Of a DNA stretch of 64,000 nucleotides, positions 57,101 through 64,000 are shown piece by piece. This DNA is from Colias croceus (Eukaryota > Arthropoda > Insecta > Lepidoptera > Pieridae): NCBI RefSeq assembly GCF_905220415.1, contig NC_059558.1, positions 4,848,501 to 4,912,500 on the forward strand, read 5' to 3'. Made by a program: the position numbers and the translations under genes. Numbering within the stretch: position 1 is the stretch's first letter; the number at the start of each line of letters is the position of its first letter. The notes under the pieces are model-generated. The model saw nothing but the letters and a program-made list of their open reading frames with translations. It made no database searches and was not told where the DNA came from.

Positions 57101-57745
57101 CTTCAGTTCTTGGGCACAAGGGTACAAGCCGTTTGGGGCGCAATGAAAATCGCAACCTGCTTCATCTGTGCCCCCGGGGCAATCTACCTTCTTGTTACAC
57201 CTAAAATATCGTATTTTTTGTAATAACTAACCCTAAGAAAAAATATAAAAGCAGAAGAAGCTAAATTAAATGATATATCGTTAAATTAATTCTTAAAATA
57301 ATTCTTACCGAGCCGTTAACGGCAAACAAATACTGGAGTTGTGCTCACATCTAAACTCCCATAAATGACAGATAACCGTTCTCTGAAATTATAATAGTCG
57401 CTGTAGTAAAGAATAATAAAAAATATTCTTAGTCTACTAGAAAAAGAAGGAAAAATACCTACTGACGCTTCTTTGCGTTCACAATAATTTTACTATGACA
57501 AGAATTTTATTATTTTAGTTCATTATTAAGATTATACTGACTACTGAGTTGTCTACAAATCATACATTTATTAAATCTCATAAACAATTTAATAATTTTA
57601 AATACCGTTTCAATAATTTCCGGTAATTGACAGTTGTCTTCATCCATTTCATCGAAACAATCAGAATGGCCATCGCACCGTTTGCTTAGCGGGATGCACG
57701 ACAAGTCACCACATTGGAAATATCCTTCTTCACATTTTTTTGGCT
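51105..57745 (-). CDS. LDL-receptor-family endocytic receptor, C-terminal 697 residues (5' part off window)
   Basis: Fourteen exons, in order of transcription: 57745-57606, 57382-57309, 57200-57019, 56697-56545, 56329-56131, 55800-55654, 55298-55187, 55020-54892, 54465-54242, 53801-53480, 53072-52912, 52585-52514, 51890-51809 and 51203-51105. Phase is kept throughout; the first exon starts two bases into a codon, so the gene continues beyond 57745 or the window. The protein shows about four LDLa repeats (Cys plus C-D-G-x-x-D-C, for example CDGHSDCFDEMDEDNC), two EGF-like repeats including DVDECVNDVCSHVC, a six-bladed beta-propeller (VDWITGNVYFVDS), a closing EGF repeat (CVNYKCSNVCVMEAKPMCVC), one membrane helix (FTLTIIVLVLFAIYMCVFV) and a 100-residue tail with HQFVNPLLY in place of the usual FxNPxY signal. 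Such receptors take up lipoproteins or yolk proteins. A vitellogenin-receptor identity is possible but not shown. Confidence 0.85.
51519..51753. mobile_element. MITE (AAGTGAAACTTCTT family) in receptor intron
   Basis: GTGTGCGTGTACTAGTGTAC near one end, GAAGTAAAACTTCTTTA (51561-51577) and TAAAGAAGTTTTACTTC (51731-51747) as inverted ends, with internal CGTAACG..AAAAATGT repeats. Similar to 59205-59362. Confidence 0.65.
53945..54020 (-). pseudogene. tRNA-like sequence in receptor intron
   Basis: The 76 bases on the minus strand begin TCACGAG and end CTCGTGA, a perfect 7 bp acceptor stem. A D-arm-like GGCTGAGTTGGTCAGGC and a T-arm GCGGGTTCGAGTACCGC follow in the right order; the T stem has one mismatch. 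A CGCC/GGCG stem encloses the 7-base loop CCGGAAT, giving a formal anticodon GGA, but position 33 is C rather than U and there is no long arm as in tRNA-Ser. I take it for a tRNA-derived repeat, not a working tRNA. Confidence 0.45.
54562..54729. repeat. dispersed repeat ending GACGTTGTCACGTCAAAAAA, copy 2
   Basis: Starts AAAAAAAAATTGGTTGCCTG and ends GACGTTGTCACGTCAAAAAA; diverged from 43855-44080. Lies between two receptor exons. Confidence 0.5.
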
Positions 57746-57841
57746 CTGTAAATACATAATAAAACACAAACAATTAATTAATATCAAGTTCAAAAAATAT
57801 TTTTTTTAAAGTGAAACGCGTGACGGTCGGCTGCCGAGTAG

Positions 57842-58443
57842 GTATAAAGCAGTGTTCGGAACCGTACGATAATTATTATCGTACAAATACGATGATAATT
57901 TCTATCATGCAAAATTCGTGAATTTATATTAATTATTATGTCACCCATACACAGATCTAGTCATACAAATAAGAAATTTTGACGTGTTTCATATATCGAA
58001 CTTTCATGGGAACCACAGGGAACAGTGAAATTTTGTCAGATTGAATTTTAAACTTGGCGCGTTTATTGAACATAAAGTGGAAAGGGAATCGGTTCAGGTC
58101 TGTAGTCTGTACCACGCGTAAAACCCAAGAACCCAATGGTAAAACCAAAGAGTTTAATGTATAGTAGGCGATGATAGTAGGGCACGTAAAACGTTTGGGT
58201 TTCAGTGTCCCGTTGATTTGACAGCGGTCTTAGATTATACACCTAACAGCGGTAGTTAAACAAAGATTAACTATAGAGAACTTGCATACATATCAATATT
58301 ACAATTTATATGATTTATTTGTTTATAATTGACTTTATTCTAAAAAGTACGATAATTTCGATCCATATACGCGTAATGTACGATAATTTTACGCCCCTGG
58401 TACGATAATCAGTTCGCTTCAGGTTGGTAACACTGGTATAAAG
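57842..58443. mobile_element. hAT-like non-autonomous element with 8 bp TSD
   Basis: GTATAAAG flanks the element on both sides (57842-57849 and 58436-58443). The left tip CAGTGTTCGGAACC and the inverted right tip CAGTGTTACCAACC form an imperfect inverted repeat. An 8 bp duplication with CAGTG-type ends is typical of hAT transposons. A palindrome GTACGATAAT-T-ATTATCGTAC is at 57864-57884, and further GTACGATAAT copies lie near the right end. No transposase frame. Confidence 0.75.
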
Positions 58444-58450
58444 TGAAAGC

Positions 58451-58475
58451 CACAGAACAGTAATACTGTTCTGTG
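58451..58475. repeat. 12 bp arm palindrome upstream of the Helentron
   Basis: CACAGAACAGTA and TACTGTTCTGTG flank a single base. It sits between the hAT-like element and the Helentron leader and may belong to the Helentron's end, but this is not shown. Confidence 0.5.
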
Positions 58476-58784
58476 GTGAAAGCTCTTTTGAGTATGTATT
58501 CTTTGGTGAAAGGCGCTTGTCACTTGTCAGTGCAGCTAAGGTCAATGTGGCGGCCGCGGCGCCTATAGTTTGCAGCAGCTGACCGTGTAGTGTATCTGAC
58601 TATTACTCATTTGTGCCAGTGCTCCACGCTATATTATTTGTGTTTAATTTTTGTCAGTGTTTAATGTAAATGTTGTTATTTATTAAAGTGAAACTTTTAT
58701 TTGCTTTTGGTAAATGACGACACAGCTAGTGAGTCCAAAAAACTGATCAACGTGGAAAAAAGCAAAGAATAGTGCAAAAAAAAA

Positions 58785-61108
58785 ATGAATGACGATGAAT
58801 TAAATTTACGCCGTAAAAAACAGAACGCTGACAGAGCACGTGCTTATAGAAAAAGGAAAAAAGATCTTGGTGAGTTAACGAAGTTTTTATATTGAATTTA
58901 TTAAAATTGTTAGAACTTTTTGCTGTGCATGTTTTGTTGTTTATGGATTTATTTCAATTTTGAGTACTTGAATTTATTAAAGTGAAACTTTTATTAGGTA
59001 CATCGTCTCAAACTTTTTGGTCTGTGTAGCGCATGTCGCGTGACGCACGATACGTAGGTACGCTAATAATTATCGTACAAATTTTTTGTTAAATGTCTAG
59101 TGTGAAAAAAAGTTTCACTTTTACCGTGGTTTCATAAAACCACACAACTTTTTTATTAAACTTATTTTGAGTTATTTTTTATGAATATTAAATTAATTAT
59201 TTTTGAAGTGAAACTTCTTTATCGGGGTTGGACAAAAATTTAGTGTAACATTTTTGCGTTACGCCGTACGCGTGACATTTTTGCGTTACGCCGTACTCGT
59301 GACATTTTTAAGGTCATAAAGAAGTTTCACTTCTTACGTGTGTACTCTAGTACACGCATACATTTTATTTTATTTATGTTCGATCCATTCAATATAATAT
59401 TAAATTTTATTTAACAGATGCCATGCCCAGTACTGATACCGTTCAAAGTGGTGAGCCTGCATCTGAAAATATTGTTACAGCAAAACTTTTACATCAAAAG
59501 CAACTAAATGCGGAACGATGCCGCAGGTATCGTCAAAAATGCAAGCGGCTAAAATCGGGTGCCAATTTTAACCGAGGCACTAGTGACAGCAATACAATTA
59601 CAAGTCGAGATACAAGTACAAGTCGAGATACAAGTACAAGTCGAGAATTAATTGTTAATCCAGAGGAATTTCAAAACTCGTCCGATCAACCTCAAAAATT
59701 TTTTAACCATGAATCTTCACCGCAGGCTCCTGAAGATACAACTGGCAATGCAAACACTTCTACTCCTGCGGGCGCACGCTTTCGTCGGTACCGACGAAGA
59801 TTGAACGCACGAAGAACTCACGCAGAAGAAAATCCTTCATCGATCTATACATTTTATATGAGACATAACGGAGCTCATAATCTTTTTAAAACCTTATTTG
59901 AGGATAATCCATTTGGTTTTGCGTGCACTGTTTGTGATAGATTATGGTTCAAAAATGATTTGAAATCATTTCGTTTATCGTGCAGTGCAATCTTAGAACA
60001 AATATGCCCAACTGTCTCGTTGCAAGACATTCTTGTGTGTGCGACCTGTAAAACTTCGTTAACTGCTGGAAAAATACCGAATTTGGCTGTGTACAATGGA
60101 TTTAAGTATCCACCTAAGCCTAATCTCCCGAATTCAGTAGAATATTGGCAAAGTCGAAAGAAAGACCTCTTTGCAATGATCCGGCAACTTGGTAAGCCAA
60201 CAGTATTTTTGACGATGAGTGCCAATGAAATATCATGGAAATGGCTTTTGAAAACATTGCATAAATTGAAATATGGCACGGAGATAACTGATTTAGAAAT
60301 TGATCAGCTGCATTATAAAGTCAAGGCAGAATTAATAAATGAAGATGCTGTAACATGCGCTATTTATTTCAATAAACTCGTCAATGTCATGATGAAAATT
60401 CTCCAACATAAAACCATTAGCCCATTCGGTAAGCATTATGTTCAACATTATTTCAAGAGGATTGAATTTCAACACAGAGGAAGTCCTCATGCTCATATTT
60501 TACTTTGGCTGAATGAGGCGCCTAAAGATTCGTTTGGAGCAGACATTAATTCTACTATTCAGCTTATTGATGATTTAATTTCAGTATCGAGCACAGAAGC
60601 GTCAGGAAACATTAATCTAGTCACACACCATCACACTTTTACATGTTATAAAAATGATCAGAATCAACGAAAATGCAGATTCAACGCCCCTTTCATGCCT
60701 AGTAGGTCAACGATACTACTCAAGCCTTTGGCTAAATCTACTGATGATGAAAGATATGTTTATGATGAGTATAAGAAAAGATATAAAACAATACACCAAA
60801 ATCTCGAAAACAATAACTACGATGATATTGATGATTTTTATAATAAAAATAACATTTCATCAGATGAGGACTATCATAAAATTCTATCTGCTGGAATTTC
60901 AAGACCAATGGTTTTCGTTAAACGGCATCCTAATGAAAAATGGCATAACTTCTTTAATCCATTTATATTTCACCATTTGCAGTCGAACATGGATATCCAA
61001 TACATTACAGATGAGTATTCCTGTGCTGCATACGTTGTGGAGTATGTAAACAAATCGAATCGAGGCACTAGTAATCTTCAGCAGGAACTACTGGATCTTT
61101 TGGAATAG
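58785..61108 (+). pseudogene. Helentron Rep domain with upstream basic exon
   Basis: Exon 1 (58785-58869) starts MNDDELNLRRKKQNADRARA and ends at a 5' splice site; the 3' splice site TTTAACAG at 59410-59417 joins it in frame to exon 2 (59418-61108). Exon 2 repeats the basic theme (KQLNAERCRRYRQKCKR, then ARFRRYRRRLNARRTHAEEN). The HUH nuclease follows: the two His residues are in GSPHAHILLWL (codons 60488-60496) and the two candidate catalytic Tyr in AYVVEYVNK (61031 and 61043). Upstream parts include FEDNPFGFACTVCDRLWF and a Cys pair (VCATC) typical of the Helitron N-terminal region. The protein would nick and rejoin DNA in rolling-circle transposition. The frame ends early at 61108 by a frameshift. 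Confidence 0.85.
59205..59362. mobile_element. MITE (AAGTGAAACTTCTT family) in the Helentron intron
   Basis: GAAGTGAAACTTCTTTATCG at the left and TAAAGAAGTTTCACTTCTTA with GTGTACTCTAGTACAC at the right, in reverse orientation to 51519-51753. It contains two copies of GACATTTTTGCGTTACGCCG-like sequence. It lies wholly inside the proposed intron. Confidence 0.65.
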
Positions 61109-61110
61109 AA

Positions 61111-61787
61111 ATGTCCAGCCAAGAAGCAGCATGGTTTCTTCTTAGAGAACCAATGTCTAAATCAACGCTTAAGGTTGAATTCATACCTACGATGTGGCCT
61201 CAGGAACGTCATCGTATTCGAAAAACAGAAAGAATTAGAAAGACTTTCTGATAACGATACCAATATTTGGAAAGAAAATTGTTTCGAAAAATACGAAAAT
61301 CGACCTGTTTGCTGAGTTTGTTGCTTGGTATCCAGTCAAATCTGGACAAATCCCGTCGGAACCTGCACTTACAGACGAAAATTCGAATTCAGAAGATGAA
61401 GTAGACATTGAAGAAGAGTTAGCACCAGAAGAAAACATTAATCAACAAAGTAATAAAGTATATTACCGACGGAAAACTCCAAGGATCGTACGCTATCGAC
61501 ATTACGATATGGCAAATCAAATGTTAGACTACAAACGTGAAATGCTTACTTTATACATTCCATTTCGTAATGAAGAAAGGGACATTTTAGCTGAAATGCG
61601 ATTCAATCAAATTTATGAAGAAAACGAACAACTGATTTTAGCTCGTCGTGAAGAGTTCGAAGCAAATTTAGATATTGACAAAATTATTGAAGCATACAGA
61701 AAATTATGTCACCCTGATGAAAATGAGGAAGACCTTGAAATTTTGCCGCTTATACAACATGATGCAAATCCATTTATTGAATTTTAG
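61111..61787 (+). pseudogene. Helentron Rep-helicase linker region, frameshifted
   Basis: From 61111 the sequence reads SSQEAAWFLLREPMSKSTLK and IPTMWPQERHRIRKT, then changes frame (ELERLSDNDTNIWKENCFEK), changes again near 61290 (LFAEFVAWYPVKSGQIPSEP), and runs open to 61787 with RRKTPRIVRYRHYDMANQML and LTLYIPFRNEERDILAEM. These are well-known strings between Rep and the PIF1 helicase of animal Helitrons. Asp/Glu-rich end. Confidence 0.8.
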
Positions 61788-61788
61788 A

Positions 61789-62118
61789 ACAATCCAGACT
61801 CAGGTACTGTTTTGATTTAGACTTTAGAGTATAGCATTAATATGTAAAATACTAAAATAATGATTTTTGTTTCAGGATTCAATGAAGATCTTTTTGTGGC
61901 GAGCATGCATTTACTTGGACCCATTGAAGTACATTTTACATGAAGTAATGCGTCAAGAAGATCGAGAGTTTTCGTCTATTTTAACAAAAATTGGTAGTGG
62001 ATCACAGTTAAGTTTAGAGGAAACAAATATTATCGAATCAAGAATGTTCACTGAAGACGAAGCTAAACAAATGTGTCCATCAGGAATTCGATTATTTTTT
62101 CAAGTTAAGAAAGTTTAA
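61789..62118 (+). pseudogene. Helentron helicase, deleted across Walker A and B
   Basis: NNPDSG after the stop at 61787 leads into a 74-base segment that starts GTACTG and ends TTTTGTTTCAG, which looks like an intron (61802-61875). Joined, the frame reads NNPDSGFNEDLFVASMHLLG, the expected start of the helicase. It then jumps straight to HEVMRQEDREFSSILTKIGS and RMFTEDEAKQMCPSGIRLFF, which in full-length proteins lie roughly 200 residues later. So the nucleotide-binding core (Walker A and B) has been lost. Confidence 0.7.
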
Positions 62119-62215
62119 AATTACAACAATTCGATCCTATCGACGTATGATACAAAATACGAGTCAATTTCTGAGGACATAATCATGAATTGTGATGACC
62201 CGGTAAGTACTTGCT

Positions 62216-62860
62216 CAAAAATATTTAGATGCATTTGCAAAAAAAGCACCCGTTGATACCGGTGGGCTGCCACATAAAATAATTTTTGTTAATGATTTAC
62301 CGTACGTCATAACAAAAAATGTTGACGTTTCAGACGGAATCGCTAACGGTAATGTAGGGAAATTGATACATCTTGAATTTGACGATACTAAATTAATTAG
62401 AGTATGGTTACTGTCTCCGGACAAGAATGTGGGGAAAAAAATCCGACAAAAATTTGCTCATCGCATCGAGGAATTAAATATTAATAGATACTCCGTGCCA
62501 ATCAAGTCATTATCAACTTCATCACCAATCAACGGTCGTCAACGTAATACTGTAATAAAACGAAAACATTTTCCATTATCAGCTTTCAATGCATCAACGA
62601 TTCATAAAGCACAAGGAGGAACGTACAGTGAAGTTGTTTATCATTACGAAAAAAATCATGCTCAAGATTTAGTTTACGTAGCTCTTAGCCGCGTGACTGG
62701 TTTAAACGGTCTTTACATCGTGTCAGAAGATAGCAACAAAATTTTTTATCACACTGGTTGTCGAGTTACTAAACAAACACAAGACTTGAGAATAGAATTA
62801 GAGCGACTTTCGTTGAATCCACTGATTACTATCACCGATGAAATCTCGAATTTCATTATG
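62216..62860 (+). pseudogene. Helentron PIF1-type helicase, C-terminal half
   Basis: One open frame from about 62216: DTGGLPHKIIFVNDLPYVIT, DGIANGNVGKLIHLEFDD, then the late helicase motifs FNASTIHKAQGGTYSEVVYH and LVYVALSRVTGLNGLYIVSE (motifs V/VI, with the Arg finger in LSRV). The same frame runs on without a stop into the endonuclease, so helicase and endonuclease were one polypeptide. Confidence 0.85.
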
Positions 62861-62865
62861 AGTCG

Positions 62866-63607
62866 ACGGGGTTTGTCGATGATATCATTCAATGTCCAAA
62901 GCTTACGAGCTCATTCGAAAGATATTTCTGCAAGTCTGACAAAATCAATCAATACTCTTGTTTTATGTGAAACTAATTTGAAAAATAATGAGCAAATTTT
63001 CACCCAATTTTCATTGTGTGAGTAGGCAGAAACATAGTACTTCTCGATATGGTGGAGTAGCTATACTAAAAACAATGATAATTCATTGAGGGTTCCTTCA
63101 GTAATGCAAGCATACATCAATAACATGAGTGTAAGTCAAGCAACTGCTTCCGAATCTGCTGTGGGAGATTTTTGTGCAGCTATTTGTCAACTCGATGAAA
63201 ACAGAAAACTCGTGATTGCGTCAATATATTATATTAAAGTAAATAAAAAAATAGATGATGTAATGGATTTTCTAGGTTTTCATCTAGCTCCATTTGCTAC
63301 GTCATCAGCTCAAATCTTCCGTTCTCGAGAAATATATTCACGAATGCCTGTTATTTTGTCTGGTGATTGTAATACAGATTTCAAGAAAGAAGAATCTGCT
63401 CCACTCATTGAATACTTGAGAGAAGAAATGATAAATGATAAAAATGTACCCACCACGAGATATGGTTCAACGATCGATGCGGTTTTTACTAGATACATTG
63501 AAAAAATCGAATGTAAATCACTGTTCACGTATTTTAGTTACCATAAAATATTGGTTACATTTATAAACTGTGAAACTCATAATGAAGATGGAATGATAAT
63601 AGAATGA
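62866..63607 (+). pseudogene. Helentron C-terminal AP-type endonuclease
   Basis: ISFNVQSLRAHSKDI (first metal-binding Asn region) continues directly from the helicase frame. A frameshift near 63010 is followed by SRYGGVAI in another frame, then 63086-63607 reads FCAAICQLDENRKLVIASIY, PVILSGDCNTDFKK (the GDxN motif) and TRYGSTIDAVFTRY. The catalytic SDH near the end reads SYHKIL, so its Asp is lost. The fold is that of the APE/LINE endonucleases. In Helentrons it is thought to help nicking or strand transfer. Stop TGA at 63605-63607. Confidence 0.8.
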
Positions 63608-63610
63608 TTG

Positions 63611-63868
63611 ACAAGTGATAACTGCGTTAAAAACAACCGACTTCAAACTTGCACTTGCAAAAATGCCCATAAAATAAAAACTACTGGGTCTATCCGAATA
63701 AAATTTTTATGGGACAAATTCGACACCATCCCGCATCGAACAAAAAAAGAATCACGTAAATCGGTTCAGAAACCTCGGAGTAATCGGTGTACTTACATAC
63801 ATAAAAAAAAAAAACATACCGGCCGAATTGATAAACCTCCTCCTTTTTTGAAGTCGGTTAAAAATAAT
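63611..63868 (+). repeat. AACCGACTTCAAA repeat, copy 3, directly after the Helentron endonuclease
   Basis: Begins ACAAGTGATAACTGCGTTAA three bases after the endonuclease stop and ends TTTGAAGTCGGTTAAAAATA. It has the same ends as copies 1 and 2. It is either the Helentron's own 3' terminus or an independent insertion. Confidence 0.75.
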
Positions 63869-64000
63869 TGAAAAACGGATCAAAATGACTCAAAGATAAT
63901 AAAATATTGTTTTCAGTTTTTTGATATGTGTACCTATATTATCTAAATACCTAATTGTTAAGTATTATGTACCTAAGTCGTACTCTATAAGATACAGAGT
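63869..64000. other. window end, no feature
   Basis: AT-rich flank. A possible GTATTATGTACC motif is not informative. Confidence 0.4.

Larger units (their letters stand above)
58500..63868 (+). mobile_element. decayed autonomous Helentron (Rep - helicase - endonuclease)
   Basis: Pieces in order: a basic N-terminal exon (58785-58869), Rep (59418-61108), the Rep-helicase linker (61111-61787), a helicase with its ATPase core deleted (61876-62118 and 62216-62760), and an AP-type endonuclease (about 62870-63607). Rep/helicase proteins with a C-terminal endonuclease define the Helentron type, which is distinct from the canonical Helitrons elsewhere in this window. There are at least four frameshifts or stops, so this copy cannot move by itself. 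The left boundary is uncertain; the right side ends in a repeat block (63611-63868). Confidence 0.85.

Overview
This is AT-rich nuclear DNA from an animal, almost certainly a moth or butterfly. The genes have many short exons with GT/AG introns, and the spaces between them are packed with repeat families that I associate with Lepidoptera: small Helitrons ending in CTAG, repeats carrying AACCGACTTCAAA, and non-LTR elements with short simple-repeat tails. The species cannot be named from the sequence.

Layout. 1-9.4 kb: no host gene; a decayed non-LTR element, several Helitrons, a palindrome, and a 1,960 bp Polinton/Maverick derivative (7460-9419) with about 480 bp inverted ends, a perfect 6 bp target duplication and an integrase fragment. 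9.4-13 kb: a CCDC59/TAP26-like gene on the minus strand. 13-30 kb: repeats (piggyBac-like remnant, truncated LINEs, Helitrons, a 1.2 kb element with 500 bp inverted arms) and a likely 5' UTR exon at about 18.3-18.45 kb. 30.7-35.9 kb: an eight-exon amino-acid transporter (515 aa), plus strand. 37.0-48.8 kb: a ten-exon acyl-CoA synthetase of the ACSF3 (malonyl-CoA synthetase) type (621 aa), minus strand. 49.4-50.6 kb: intronless 26S proteasome ATPase Rpt6 (402 aa), plus strand, divergent from ACSF3 across about 590 bp. 51.1-57.7 kb: the 3' fourteen exons of an LDL-receptor-family gene, minus strand, whose 5' end lies outside the window. 57.85-58.44 kb: a hAT-like element with an 8 bp duplication. 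58.5-63.9 kb: a decayed autonomous Helentron with Rep, PIF1-type helicase and C-terminal endonuclease pieces.

The host genes are not one pathway. The exon models of the transporter, ACSF3 and the receptor were built by hand; reading phase is kept across every junction and totals come out as whole codons, so I regard them as strong. The most interesting content is mobile DNA: the Helentron with a small upstream basic exon, the shrunken Polinton, and two natural experiments (a nested Helitron and a tandem Helitron pair in a duplicated block) that show TC...CTAG ends inserted between A and T.
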